Shown here in pieces: positions 16,932-27,399 of a stretch of DNA of 64,000 bases (within the stretch, counting starts at the first letter, position 1; each line of letters begins with the position of its first letter). Origin of the DNA: Azotobacter vinelandii CA. GTDB lineage: Bacteria > Pseudomonadota > Gammaproteobacteria > Pseudomonadales > Pseudomonadaceae. A program made the position numbers and the translations under genes. The DNA lies in contig NC_021149.1 of NCBI RefSeq assembly GCF_000380335.1, positions 3,462,501-3,526,500 on the forward strand, read 5' to 3'. Below the pieces are notes generated by a model. That model saw nothing but the letters and a program-made list of their open reading frames with translations, was not told the DNA's origin and made no database searches.

Positions 16932-17901
16932 GAGGAGCCTCCGGACGCTCCACCTCGACCCAGGCGAACTTGTCCGGATCGAGCCGGGTCTCCTGGTCCA
17001 GCCGGTAAGCCACCAGCTTGCCGAACATCACCGCACTGTAGTCGAGACACACCAGATTGGAACGAATCAACGACGGTTGCCCCTGGCGCCAATAGTGACC
17101 GACGAACAGCGGTGGCTGATCGGCATCGTAGAAAGGCAACTCGGCCCGGTGAACGGAGGAGATCGGCATCTGCGCGACGGGTTCGGGCAAGGCATCCGGC
17201 TGGAAGACGATGTCGGCGTAGGTCTGCGGTGCGTCCGCCCAGAACTTGCTGCGGAAGGTCTCGCGGGCGAGGCCGTCCCGGCCGGTCAGCGTCATGCCAT
17301 GGGGCAGGCGCATGTTGATGCCGCGCAGCAACCGTTCGAAGACCTGGTGGGCGAAGGTATCGGGCACGGCGGAAGCCTTCAGGAAGGGCTCGTCGATCAC
17401 GCCATCCGGGTACTCCCGGCGCAGCGGCTCGATCAGGCTGGAATCCCAGCAGGCATGCACGACGCGGAAGCGGCCGGCGTCGATGAACAGTGGCAGCTCG
17501 TAGAACCAGTCGAGAAAGGCCCGCCAGTCGCCCGGATGATCGGCGAACTGGGTCAGGGTTTCGTGGATCAGCCGCTCGTTGCGCACCGTGTGCTCGCGCA
17601 CGTAGCGCTGGCCGCTTTCCGGCGGCGCCTCGGTGGACCAGCCCAGCAGGTTGTATTCGTGGTTGCCCATGGCGCACAACGCCTGACCGGCCTCGACCAT
17701 GTCGTGCACCAGATGCAGGGCCTCGCGAATGCGCGGGCCGCGATCGACGATATCGCCGACGAACAGCGCCATGCGCCACGGATGGCGCCACACGCCCCCC
17801 TGGCGCCGGTAGCCGAGGCGTTCGAGCAGGATCTCCAGGCTATGGCCGCAGCCATGCACGTCGCCGATCAGATCGTAACTGCGCAACGGATCGATCAGCA
17901 T
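16915..17901 (-). CDS. Calcineurin-type metallophosphoesterase
   Basis: 328 residues. It shows the full phosphoesterase signature: GDVHGC near the start, then FVGDIVDRGP and MGNHEYN, with later histidines (VVHACWD, FVGHYWR). It is related to serine/threonine protein phosphatases and diadenosine tetraphosphatase-like enzymes. I chose the ATG at 17901, which overlaps the nadK stop as TGATG; the frame continues to 17949 but inside nadK. Co-transcribed with nadK and the rhomboid gene. Physiological substrate unknown. Confidence 0.88.
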   Translation of the reverse strand: MLIDPLRSYDLIGDVHGCGHSLEILLERLGYRRQGGVWRHPWRMALFVGDIVDRGPRIREALHLVHDMVEAGQALCAMGNHEYNLLGWSTEAPPESGQRYVREHTVRNERLIHETLTQFADHPGDWRAFLDWFYELPLFIDAGRFRVVHACWDSSLIEPLRREYPDGVIDEPFLKASAVPDTFAHQVFERLLRGINMRLPHGMTLTGRDGLARETFRSKFWADAPQTYADIVFQPDALPEPVAQMPISSVHRAELPFYDADQPPLFVGHYWRQGQPSLIRSNLVCLDYSAVMFGKLVAYRLDQETRLDPDKFAWVEVERPEAPHEYGN

Positions 17902-18788
17902 CAACTTCCACCACCCAGACGACTGCCCCAGCCCAGCTTGGTGCGGCATACCTCGTAATAGTTGTGGTCCAGCGGATGGATCAACTGCAACCGCTGCGGC
18001 TTCTTGCTGATGGTGACGATATCGCCGGGCGAGCAGGTGAAATGGTTCTGCCCGTCGCAGGAAACCTGGGGATAGATATCCATCTTCGGCGATACCACGA
18101 TCTTCAGCTCGCTGTTGCCGGCGACCACGATCGGCCGGCTCGACAGGGTGTGCGGATACATGGGCACGATGACGATGGCGTCCAGCTTGGGATGCATGAT
18201 CGGTCCGCCGGCCGACAGGGCGTAGGCGGTGGAACCGGTCGGTGTGGAGACGATCAGTCCGTCTGACTTCTGGCTGCAGACGAACTGTCCGTCGATGTAC
18301 AGCTCGAATTCGATCATCCGCGTCGACTTGCCCGGATGCAGCACCACATCGTTCAGCGCGTCGCCCTGGCCGATCGGCTCCAGCTTGCGGCGCACCTGGG
18401 TTTCGAGCAGGAAGCGGCTCTCCACGGTGTACTGGCCGTCGAGCACCTCGGCGACCCGGGTTTCCAGTTCGTCGGGACGGATATCGGTGAGAAAGCCCAG
18501 GCTGCCGCGGTTGATGCCGAGCACCGGCACCTTGTAGCGGGCCAGGGCGCGCGCCGCGCCGAGCATGCTGCCGTCGCCGCCGACGACGACGACCATGTCG
18601 CAGACCTCGCCCAACTGCTTGCGCGAGGACACCTGCAGGCCATGCCCGGGCAGAAGTTCGGCAATCCCCTCGTCAAGAATCACGTGCAGGTGTCGATCGA
18701 GAAGAAACCTCTTCAGCCGGCGGATGGTATCCACCACCTGGGTACTACCCAGACGACCGATGATGCCAATATTGCGAAAGTGCTCCAT
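17901..18788 (-). CDS. nadK: NAD kinase
   Basis: 295 residues, normal length. It contains the GGDGS motif at 70-74, the NAD-binding SDGLIVSTPTGSTAY segment, and the glycine-rich end of the family. It phosphorylates NAD+ to NADP+ in the cytosol using ATP or polyphosphate. It heads a three-gene unit with the phosphoesterase and rhomboid protease, and is divergent from the DUF1853 gene with about 40 bases between the starts. Confidence 0.96.
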   Translation of the reverse strand: MEHFRNIGIIGRLGSTQVVDTIRRLKRFLLDRHLHVILDEGIAELLPGHGLQVSSRKQLGEVCDMVVVVGGDGSMLGAARALARYKVPVLGINRGSLGFLTDIRPDELETRVAEVLDGQYTVESRFLLETQVRRKLEPIGQGDALNDVVLHPGKSTRMIEFELYIDGQFVCSQKSDGLIVSTPTGSTAYALSAGGPIMHPKLDAIVIVPMYPHTLSSRPIVVAGNSELKIVVSPKMDIYPQVSCDGQNHFTCSPGDIVTISKKPQRLQLIHPLDHNYYEVCRTKLGWGSRLGGGS

Positions 18789-18829
18789 GGGGCTCCTGCG
18801 GGGGCGGCGATTACAGGCGAGGGGCGATT

Positions 18830-19819
18830 ATGCGGGAAAGCCGGACAACGCGGCAAACCACCCCCCGAGGGGGGCGGGCGGGGCCTTTCGGCGGCCTCGC
18901 CGACCTCCCCGCGCGCCTGCGCCGGCCACGGGTACGCGACCTGGCCTGGGCCCTGCTGTCGCCGCCGTTGCTCGCCGTCACCGCCTGGCCGCAGCGCCAT
19001 CCGCTGGCAGCGAGCCACTGGGCAGGCGAGCCGGCCCGCCTGGCCGACTGGCTGCGGACCCTGGATGCCTGCAGCGCCCCGCTGGATGCCTGGCTGGCAC
19101 GGCATCCGACGCGCCGCCTGGGTATCTACTACGAGCGGCTCTGGCAGTTCGCCCTGGAGCAGGCGCCGGGCGTCCGCCTGCTCGCCGCCAACCTGCCGAT
19201 CCGGCATGGCAGCGATACCCTGGGCGAGTTGGACCTGCTGCTGCAGGATGCCGAAGGGACGCATCATCTGGAGCTGGCGGTCAAGCTCTACCTCGGCTCG
19301 GCAGGCAATTCCGAACGGCTTCCGGCCCGCTGGATCGGCCCCGGCCAGCATGACCGGCTCGACCGCAAGCTGGAGCGGCTGGAACGACATCAGTTGCCCC
19401 TGTCGAACGCCCCGGCGGCGCGGACGATCCTGGAGCGGCTCGGCTTCGCCGCCCCGCAGGCCGCCTGCTGGCTCGGAGGCTATCTGTTCTATCCCTGGCC
19501 GGATGGCTGTCCGGCTCCGGCCGGCGCCAATCCGGCGCACCTGCGTGGACGCTGGGTGAGACGACGCGACTGGCTGGAGTTTCTCGCCGGCGCTCCCGCC
19601 GGCCGCTGGCAGCCCCTGCCCCATCACGCCTGGCTGGCGCCGGCCCGTTTCGAAGGGGTGGATCTCTGGCCTCGGGAAACCCTGCAGGCCTGGTCTGCGG
19701 GACTGGGCCCCGCCACACCGGCGCATCTGCTGGTCCGGCTGGAGGCCGACGGGGCTGGCGAATGGGTCGAGGCGGAACGGGTATTCCTGGTCGATGACGG
19801 TTGGCCGGCCCCGCTTTAA
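18830..19819 (+). CDS. DUF1853 family protein
   Basis: 329 residues, cytosolic, no membrane segment. It carries typical family segments (DLAWALLSPPLL, RRLGIYYERLWQFAL, LPIRHGSDTLGELDLLLQD, HHLELAVKLYLG). The E-LDLLL-D...LELAVK pattern resembles a PD-(D/E)xK-type nuclease core, which is inference. Function unknown. It is paired with divergent nadK as in pseudomonads, and its stop overlaps the end of the broken deaminase gene on the other strand by four bases. Confidence 0.8.
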   Translation: MRESRTTRQTTPRGGRAGPFGGLADLPARLRRPRVRDLAWALLSPPLLAVTAWPQRHPLAASHWAGEPARLADWLRTLDACSAPLDAWLARHPTRRLGIYYERLWQFALEQAPGVRLLAANLPIRHGSDTLGELDLLLQDAEGTHHLELAVKLYLGSAGNSERLPARWIGPGQHDRLDRKLERLERHQLPLSNAPAARTILERLGFAAPQAACWLGGYLFYPWPDGCPAPAGANPAHLRGRWVRRRDWLEFLAGAPAGRWQPLPHHAWLAPARFEGVDLWPRETLQAWSAGLGPATPAHLLVRLEADGAGEWVEAERVFLVDDGWPAPL

Positions 19820-20791
19820 GACCTGTCTCGACGTATTGGCATCAGCCGCGCGTGCCCCAACTCCTGCAGACGCCCGGCCAGCGTCCGCCGCCCCTGCAGC
19901 CCGCCGGTGTGCACGAAAACCAGCCGGCTGTCACGGGGAATGCCGCCATGCGCGACCTGCTCGCGCAGAGCCAGCAGGGCCTTACCGGTATAGACGGGGT
20001 CCAGGGGAATGCCCCCTTCCCGCTCGCTGGCGAGGATGAAGTGCGCCAGCTCCGCATCGAGCCGGGCAAACCCGCCACGGCTGGCGTCCAGCAGACGGTA
20101 GCCCGCATCGGCCACGCCGGCTTCGGCGAGGATCGCCCGGACCTGTGGCGCCACGCCGTGGCTCGCCGGCACAGCCAGGGCGCCGTGTACCGGACGCGCC
20201 CCGGCTTCGGCGAGGACCAGGCCGGCCAGTGTGGTCCCGGTGCCGGCAGCCAGCCACCAGCCGTGGTAATCGCTCCAGCCGAGCGACCGCAACTGGGGCA
20301 ACAGCATTTCCCGCAGAACCCTGCAGCCCTGCGCGCCGGTCAGGCCACCACCGCCCTCCGCCACCGGGTGCAGATCGGCATAACGGTCGCGCCACGCATC
20401 CCAGAACCCCTGCCGGTGACGCGCCCGATACCCGCCGTAGCCGAGCCAGTGCAGGCGCATGCCGAAGTCCTGCAGATCGCGCACGGTGGGCGTTTCTCTG
20501 GGCTCGCCGCGCAGCAGTCCCACCGTGGGGAAGGAGAAGCGCCGCCCGGCCGCCGCCAGTGCATGCAGGTGATTGGAACGGGGACCGCCCAGACTGATCA
20601 GCCCCCTTGCCCCTTGCCCCTTGACGCGCGGCCGCCGCCAGATGGGGTGCCAGCTTGAACCACTTGTTGCCGGAAATCAGCGTATCGACCAGATCGAGCC
20701 GTAGTACGCCGACCTCGATACCGGCCGTGGCCAGCCAGCCGAGCGCCAGGGGCTGAAGCGGCGCCCGAGGCGCCCAGTGGATGTCCAGCAC
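19816..20791 (-). pseudogene. 1-aminocyclopropane-1-carboxylate deaminase/D-cysteine desulfhydrase family, frameshifted
   Basis: A GTG at 20791 opens the family N-terminus (LDIHWAPRAPLQPL, then DLVDTLISGNKWFKLAPHL, whose Lys binds pyridoxal phosphate). After about 55 residues the frame breaks at three tandem copies of a 7-bp unit (20603-20623). The remainder (SLGGPRSNHLHALAAAG, then WWLAAGTGTTLAGLVLAE, then VYTGKALLALREQ) continues intact in another frame to 19816. Removing one repeat unit restores a continuous reading ...RQGARGLISLGGPRSNH. So the gene is a single-slip pseudogene or a phase-variable gene; a sequencing or assembly error is the alternative. Confidence 0.85.
20603..20623. repeat. 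Triplicated 7-bp tandem repeat (CCCCTTG) inside the deaminase gene
   Basis: Three perfect head-to-tail copies of CCCCTTG (CAAGGGG on the coding strand). Two copies would keep the gene in frame; three shift it. A classic substrate for slipped-strand mispairing. Confidence 0.9.
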
Positions 20792-20796
20792 AGGGA

Positions 20797-21279
20797 TCAA
20801 CCGGCGTCGCACAGGCGGCTGCCCGACCGGTGCCGCGAACAGCGGTCGGATTCGCTCGCGACGAAGCGCCGGGGGCGCCAAGCCCCGCCTATCGGCAGCG
20901 CACAGCGCCTGCCGCCGGGCGGCTCGCACCCGCGGAACGGTTGTTGCGGGCGCCTCGAGCGGGGGCGATGGCGCTTTTCGCCAGTCGAGCCTTTGGCCGC
21001 AGCACAAGCGGCGAGATTTTTCCCATAGCGAGCGGTGCCCTGCTGCGAAATGGCCGGAAGTCCCTCGGAACGGCAGGTTACGAACGTCAACCCCAGGCCG
21101 GCCAGTTCCTCCCCATCCTTGCGGTACAGGGGGGCGCCAGTTTCCAGTCCATCGGCCAGAGCCGACAGACCGGCACCTCTTTCGAATACGGCCTCGAACT
21201 CCGGCAAGCGCATTTCCCGATAGACGCCCCATTCGCCGAAGAACGGCACGGCCTCGATCCTTTTCGGTGTTTTCCGCAC
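20797..21279 (-). CDS. Hypothetical protein, probably only the first two thirds genuine
   Basis: 160 codons from a GTG at 21279. The first ~97 residues (IEAVPFFGEWGVYREMRLPE, then FEAVFERGAGLSALADGLE, then GLGLTFVTCRSEGLPAIS) have balanced composition and GC-rich third positions typical of real coding sequence here. After that it turns into Arg/Pro/Gly-rich sequence that looks out of frame. I do not recognise a family. It sits just upstream of the frameshifted deaminase on the same strand, and may be another broken gene. No good ribosome site. Confidence 0.4.
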   Translation of the reverse strand: MRKTPKRIEAVPFFGEWGVYREMRLPEFEAVFERGAGLSALADGLETGAPLYRKDGEELAGLGLTFVTCRSEGLPAISQQGTARYGKNLAACAAAKGSTGEKRHRPRSRRPQQPFRGCEPPGGRRCALPIGGAWRPRRFVASESDRCSRHRSGSRLCDAG

Positions 21280-21555
21280 GACTCAGGTCCCTTACCGTGT
21301 TTTCCGGCTCGCGGATAGGGTATCCCCGCCGGCTCACAAGATACGCCAAATCCAGGTAACAGAAGCCAGGCGCCACATGACACGATCGACGGTCGCTCGA
21401 CTCGACGCCCGCGCCCGATGGCTGCAGGAAAGAAGAGCCAGAAACGGCCTTTCGGCATGGTATCGCCTTCCCGCCTCCACAGACATCGATCGATGGCTTG
21501 GCATTCCCGGCATCCCCCCCTACGCTGAACGGATTTTTCCGTCCCGCTTCCGATC

Positions 21556-22515
21556 ATGCGCAAATTTCAGCTCGTTCCGCTCCTGCTGATCCTCGTCGTT
21601 CTTCTCGGCCTCTATGCGAGTTGGTGCGCGCCACGCTCGGGCGGACATTATCTGGCCGACCTGCGCAGCACGCTCATCCACGAAGAGGGAATGGTAGAAA
21701 CCAGGGCCAACCTGCTGATCGTGCGCCCCGAGCTGTTTCCCAGCGACTACCGGAGCCCCGGCCATCTGCGCCTGAAGCTCGCCGCCATTCTGGACGGGGC
21801 GCGGGACAAGGGCCTGCTCAACGAACGCAGCGTGGTCGCCCTGCCCGACCAGATCGGCACCTGGTTGCTGCTCGGCGGCGAGCGAAACGAGCTTTACGGT
21901 GCCCGGAGCCTTCCCGAAGCGCAGGCATGGCTGCTTCTGGACAATCCGCGCCACCTGGCCCGGGCCTGGCTGCGGAGCGAGGGTTTCCCCGGACTGGGAG
22001 AAACCCTGCTGCGCATGAAGGCGAACGAAATGGCCCGTGACTATCAGCAGTTGTTCGGTTCCCTGGCCAGGGAATACCGCATCACCCTGCTGGCCGGCTC
22101 TCTGCTCCTGCCCGAACCGCATATGGAGAACGGCGTACTGCACACGGGCAAAGGGCAGCTCCATAACGTCGCGCCGGTCTTCGGCCCGGATGGCAACCTG
22201 CTCGGCATACCTCAGATACAGGCCTGTGCGGCAAGGGGCGCCGGACCGGTCACGGTTCAGGAAATTCACACAAAAGACATGCAGGTGCTGGTCAGCCGAG
22301 AGGGATGCCGCTCACCCAGTCTGGTGAAGTCGGCCGGCATGCGGAACGGGATAGCACTCTTCCTCCGGGGCCGCCTGTGGCCGCTCGAGGACCTGACGGA
22401 CTGCTGCGGAGCATCGGCTTTCAGCCGGGAAAGCCCGGGGTCCGGCAGCCATCTGCTGAGCACCCAGCGCGTATCATCACCCTCCGTCGCGGAGCTTCCG
22501 GCAGAGAACCGCTGA
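21556..22515 (+). CDS. Carbon-nitrogen hydrolase-like protein, degenerate
   Basis: 319 residues. An N-terminal membrane anchor or signal (LVPLLLILVVLLGLYASW) is followed by a nitrilase-fold half: ADLRSTLIHEEGMVETRANLLIV, VVALPDQIGTWLLL, YRITLLAGSLLLPEP, NVAPVFGPDGNLLGIPQIQA. In the superfamily the catalytic triad is Glu-Lys-Cys. Here the expected Glu reads Asp (LPDQIG), the Lys position reads PQIQA, and the Cys context (normally ICADSW) is replaced by VSREGC. The last ~60 residues have no family likeness. It may be a decaying gene in the broken stretch 19.8-22.5 kb, or a divergent non-catalytic member. Confidence 0.6.
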   Translation: MRKFQLVPLLLILVVLLGLYASWCAPRSGGHYLADLRSTLIHEEGMVETRANLLIVRPELFPSDYRSPGHLRLKLAAILDGARDKGLLNERSVVALPDQIGTWLLLGGERNELYGARSLPEAQAWLLLDNPRHLARAWLRSEGFPGLGETLLRMKANEMARDYQQLFGSLAREYRITLLAGSLLLPEPHMENGVLHTGKGQLHNVAPVFGPDGNLLGIPQIQACAARGAGPVTVQEIHTKDMQVLVSREGCRSPSLVKSAGMRNGIALFLRGRLWPLEDLTDCCGASAFSRESPGSGSHLLSTQRVSSPSVAELPAENR

Positions 22516-22715
22516 CAGCACACTCACATTTCCGTGGCGTCTTCCGCCGGCTCCGCAGGATCCTGCTCGGTAGCGTGGAATTCGAGAAGTTCCTCTTGAT
22601 AGTCATCCATGGAAAAGCCCCTGATCGACTGGTTATTTGGAAAGACGACAGACAAAGTCCATGCCAAAGAAGCCTAGACGAATCGGATGACCATAAAATT
22701 AAAATGCGGTCCAAC

Positions 22716-22748
22716 GAAAAAGCCTCCAGGCATCGCTGCCTGGAGGCT
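22716..22748 (-). terminator. Rho-independent terminator for the tRNA-Asp/Val transcript
   Basis: 12-bp perfect stem (AGCCTCCAGGCA) with a TCGC loop. On the minus strand it is followed by a run of T (A-run at 22716-22721 on plus). It begins nine bases after the tRNA-Asp 3' end. Confidence 0.85.
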
Positions 22749-22756
22749 TTCATATA

Positions 22757-22833
22757 TGGCGCAGCGGACGGGACTCGAACCCGCGACCCCCGGCGTGACA
22801 GGCCGGTATTCTAACCGACTGAACTACCGCTGC
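22757..22833 (-). tRNA. tRNA-Asp (anticodon GTC)
   Basis: 77 nt with encoded CCA. The acceptor stem GCAGCGG pairs with CCGCTGC, the anticodon loop is CTGTCAC giving GTC, and the T arm GGGTTCGAGTCCC is intact. Second gene of a tRNA-Val/tRNA-Asp pair. Confidence 0.95.
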
Positions 22834-22872
22834 GCGTCGGTCGGACTTTCGTCCATTCTTGCTTGAAACCTC

Positions 22873-22948
22873 TGGTGGCTGATGACGGGATCGAACCGCC
22901 GACCCCCTGCGTGTGATGCAGGTGCTCTCCCAGCTGAGCTAATCAGCC
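22873..22948 (-). tRNA. tRNA-Val (anticodon CAC)
   Basis: 76 nt with encoded CCA. The acceptor stem GGCTGAT pairs with ATCAGCC, and the anticodon stem CCTGC/GCAGG encloses ATCACAC, giving anticodon CAC for GTG codons. First gene after the promoter at 22971-22999. Confidence 0.93.
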
Positions 22949-22970
22949 ATCGCCTTGCGAGGTGGCGCGC

Positions 22971-22999
22971 AATTTACCCACGAATCGAAGCTAAGTCAA
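22971..22999 (-). promoter_or_regulatory. Sigma-70 promoter for tRNA-Val/tRNA-Asp
   Basis: On the minus strand: -35 TTGACT, 17-base spacer, -10 TAAATT, then a GC-rich discriminator (GCGCGC) as expected for stringently controlled stable-RNA promoters. Confidence 0.75.
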
Positions 23000-23127
23000 C
23001 AGCCAGCCTGATTTTTTCTTCGATGAAGCGAAGCGGAAAATGCCGGAATGAGGCGAGTCGGCTCCAGCAGACGCCTTGGCAAAACGCAATGATGCAACAT
23101 GACCCGAGGCGGCACCGAAACGGCGCA

Positions 23128-23910
23128 TCAATCCAGATAAATCATCTTGCGCGTCATGCCGCCATCGACGATGAATTCCTGGCCGGTCACGAAGCCGGCA
23201 CGGTCCGACAACAGCCAGGCGACCAAAGCGGCTACATCCTCGACCATTCCCACGCGACCGGCCGGATGCTGGGCATGACTCCGGGCGGAAAGCGGTGCCT
23301 GCTGACGCTCGCCGGGGCTGCGCGAGTCGATCCAGCCGGGACTGACGGCATTCACCCGGACATCGGGCCCGAGACTGATCGCCAGCGCATGCGTGAGTCC
23401 CAGCAGCCCACCCTTGCTGGCCGCGTAGGCCTCGGAATTCGGCTCGGACTGATGCGCGCGGGTCGAGGCGATGTTGACCATGGCGCCACGATGCGCCTGC
23501 AGGTAGGCCGAGCAGTGCTTGGCCAGCAGCAGCGGTCCCGTCAGATTCACGCCCAGCACCTGGTTCCAGTGGCCGAGCTTCAGCTCGGCCAGCGGGCTGT
23601 TGTAGGGATCGGCCAGCGCGGCATTGCAGACCAGGGCATCGAGGCGGCCGAATTGGCCGAGTACCTCGGCCACGCCCATCGCCACCTGATTTTCCTGAGC
23701 GACATCCATTCCGACGAACCAGGCATTGCTGCCCAGGGCCTTGGCCACCTTGGAGCCACGCTTGCGGTCGATATCGGCAAGCACCACCTGCCAGCCCTCG
23801 GCGATCAGCCAGGCAACGATGCCGAGCCCGATGCCGCGCACGGCTCCGGTAACCAGGGCGACCTTGCCGTTGGTCTGCGGTTTGCCGGGCTCGAGGGTCA
23901 GGTCGATCAC
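23128..23910 (-). CDS. Short-chain dehydrogenase/reductase (SDR)
   Basis: 260 residues from a GTG. Cofactor motif [11 protein letters not shown]-type motif in VCNAALADP, catalytic Ser in NIASTRA, and YAASK with the catalytic Tyr and Lys. The C-terminal [20 protein letters not shown] is typical of classical SDRs. The start overlaps the metZ stop as GTGA, so the two are co-translated; the same metZ-SDR pairing is found in P. aeruginosa. Substrate unknown. Confidence 0.88.
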   Translation of the reverse strand: MIDLTLEPGKPQTNGKVALVTGAVRGIGLGIVAWLIAEGWQVVLADIDRKRGSKVAKALGSNAWFVGMDVAQENQVAMGVAEVLGQFGRLDALVCNAALADPYNSPLAELKLGHWNQVLGVNLTGPLLLAKHCSAYLQAHRGAMVNIASTRAHQSEPNSEAYAASKGGLLGLTHALAISLGPDVRVNAVSPGWIDSRSPGERQQAPLSARSHAQHPAGRVGMVEDVAALVAWLLSDRAGFVTGQEFIVDGGMTRKMIYLD

Positions 23911-25118
23911 AGTGCGGACAACCCTCGGGCAAGATCGGCCTTGATGTCTTCGATGTCCTCCAGGCCGACCGCCACACGGATCAGGCTGTCACTGATCCCG
24001 GCCGCCGCCCGCGCCTCCGGGGTCAGGCGTCCGTGGGAAGTGGTGGCCGGATGGGCGATGGTGGTTTTGGTATCGCCCAGGTTGGTGGTGATGGAGATCA
24101 TCCGGGTATTGTCGATGACCCGCCAGGCGGCCGCCTTGTCGCCCCGGACCTCGAAACTGACCACCGCGCCGAAGCCGCTCTGCTGGCGCCTGGCCAACTC
24201 GTGCTGCGGATGGCTGGACAGACCGGCGTAATGGACCCTGACCACCTGGGGCTGCTGCTCCAGCCACTCGGCCAGCGCCTGGGCGCTGGCACAGTGCGCC
24301 TGCATGCGCACCCGGAGGGTTTCCAGCCCCTTGAGGAACAGCCAGGCATTGAAGGGGCTGAGCGTCGGGCCGGCGGTACGCAGGAAGCCGACCACCTCCT
24401 GCATCAGCTTGGCGCTGCCGGCCACCACGCCGCCGAGGCAACGCCCCTGGCCGTCGATGTACTTGGTCGCCGAATGGATGACGATATCGGCGCCGAGCGC
24501 CAACGGCTTCTGCAACGCCGGCGTGCAGAAGCAGTTGTCCACCGCCAGCAGGGCGCCACGGGCATGGGCGATGTCGGCCAGCGCGGCGATGTCCACCAAC
24601 TCGGCCAGGGGGTTGGATGGAGACTCGACGACGAACAGCCGGGTGTTCGGCTTGCAGGCGGCGGCCCAGGCTTCCAGATCCGCCAGGGGCGGATAGTCGA
24701 CCTCGATGCCGAAACGCTTGAAATACTTGTCGAACAGGCTGATGGTCGAACCGAATACGCTGCGCGACACCAGCACATGGTCGCCGGCGCTGCACAGGCT
24801 CATCACCATCGCCAGGATGGCGCCCATGCCGGAGGCCGCGGCAACCGCCTGCTCGGCCCCTTCGAGGGCGGCGATGCGCTCCTCGAAGGTACGCACCGTG
24901 GGATTGGTGTAGCGGGAGTAGACGTTGCCGGGCTGCTCGCCGGCAAAGCGGGCGGCGGCATCGGCAGCGCTGCGGAACACGTAGCTGGAGGTCATGAATA
25001 GGGCCTCGCCGTGCTCGCCCTCGGGAGTGCGCCGCTGACCGGCCCGCACCGCCAGGGTGTCGAAGCCGGCACCCTCCAGGTCGCTGTCCAGCCGCCCGGC
25101 ATCCCACTCGATCGTCAT
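23907..25118 (-). CDS. metZ: O-succinylhomoserine sulfhydrylase
   Basis: 403 residues, Cys/Met-metabolism PLP family. It has [31 protein letters not shown] near the N-terminus, given here only as the run SRYTNPT, and the PLP lysine in [12 protein letters not shown]. The family converts O-succinylhomoserine plus sulfide to homocysteine, the direct-sulfhydrylation route used by pseudomonads. It follows purF by 65 bases and overlaps the SDR gene. Confidence 0.93.
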   Translation of the reverse strand: MTIEWDAGRLDSDLEGAGFDTLAVRAGQRRTPEGEHGEALFMTSSYVFRSAADAAARFAGEQPGNVYSRYTNPTVRTFEERIAALEGAEQAVAAASGMGAILAMVMSLCSAGDHVLVSRSVFGSTISLFDKYFKRFGIEVDYPPLADLEAWAAACKPNTRLFVVESPSNPLAELVDIAALADIAHARGALLAVDNCFCTPALQKPLALGADIVIHSATKYIDGQGRCLGGVVAGSAKLMQEVVGFLRTAGPTLSPFNAWLFLKGLETLRVRMQAHCASAQALAEWLEQQPQVVRVHYAGLSSHPQHELARRQQSGFGAVVSFEVRGDKAAAWRVIDNTRMISITTNLGDTKTTIAHPATTSHGRLTPEARAAAGISDSLIRVAVGLEDIEDIKADLARGLSAL

Positions 25119-25183
25119 AGCCTTTCCTTCCTTCGCATGAGGGCGGCGATACCGCCCGGAATCTCGAACCTTCTCGCCTGCCG

Positions 25184-26689
<1,506 letters not shown>

Positions 26690-26765
26690 GTGACGCAACC
26701 CCTGCTAATAGTTCAGGCTAATTCCGGGCGCCCGCCCGAGGCCGGCCCCTCTGTCTCTCGGAGGC

Positions 26766-27278
26766 TCAGCGCGGCACGCTTATCCCGCTGGCGAACCATT
26801 GGCTGGAAAATCCCAGAATGAGATTTTTCGACCAGTCGGCGACTATCAGGAAGTGCGGCAGCAGGACCGAGTTTTGCCACCAGGCATCCTGCTGCACGGG
26901 CGCCAGGCTGAGCAGGCCGACCAGCAATATCACCAGCAGCCCGCCCCGGGCGGCACCGAAAACCATGCCGAGCACGCGATCCGTACCGGACAGGCCGGTG
27001 ACGCGCACCAGTTCGCCGATGAGGAAGTTGACCAGCGCACCGACCAGCAAGGTCGCCACGAAAAGAATCGCACAAGCGGCCATGACCTGCAGCGAGGGGG
27101 TGGCAACGTAGCTGACCAGATGCTGCGAAAGCGCTCCACCGAACATCCAGGCAATGACGCCGGCGACGATCCAGGTGACCAGCGACAGGGCTTCCTTGAC
27201 GAAACCCCGTGTCAAGCTGATCAGGCTGGAAACGGCGACGATCGCGATGATCGCCCAATCGACCCAGGTGAATGCCAC
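26766..27278 (-). CDS. cvpA: CvpA family inner-membrane protein
   Basis: 170 residues with four membrane segments (about 5-25, 30-50, 65-85, 105-125). N-terminus FTWVDWAIIAIVAVSSLISL and the following RGFVKEALSLVTWIVAG are diagnostic for CvpA (colicin V production). The family is linked to envelope stress and metabolite tolerance; the mechanism is unsettled. First gene of a cvpA-purF-metZ-SDR unit. Confidence 0.92.
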   Translation of the reverse strand: MAFTWVDWAIIAIVAVSSLISLTRGFVKEALSLVTWIVAGVIAWMFGGALSQHLVSYVATPSLQVMAACAILFVATLLVGALVNFLIGELVRVTGLSGTDRVLGMVFGAARGGLLVILLVGLLSLAPVQQDAWWQNSVLLPHFLIVADWSKNLILGFSSQWFASGISVPR

Positions 27279-27399
27279 GGCTCAACCCATGAATGGAAAA
27301 GGCCCTGCATTCTAGCAGAGCCCCCTCCATTCGAGTAAGAACCTGACCCCATCGGCCGGCCTGGCCCAGACGCCCGCAGCCCGACCGACGGAGATGGAC

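Noticed and set aside
14448-17318. 956-codon plus-strand frame across the OprD gene and the rhomboid/phosphoesterase genes
   Set aside because: Low-complexity shadow; the OprD frame has a signal peptide, ribosome site and beta-barrel end.
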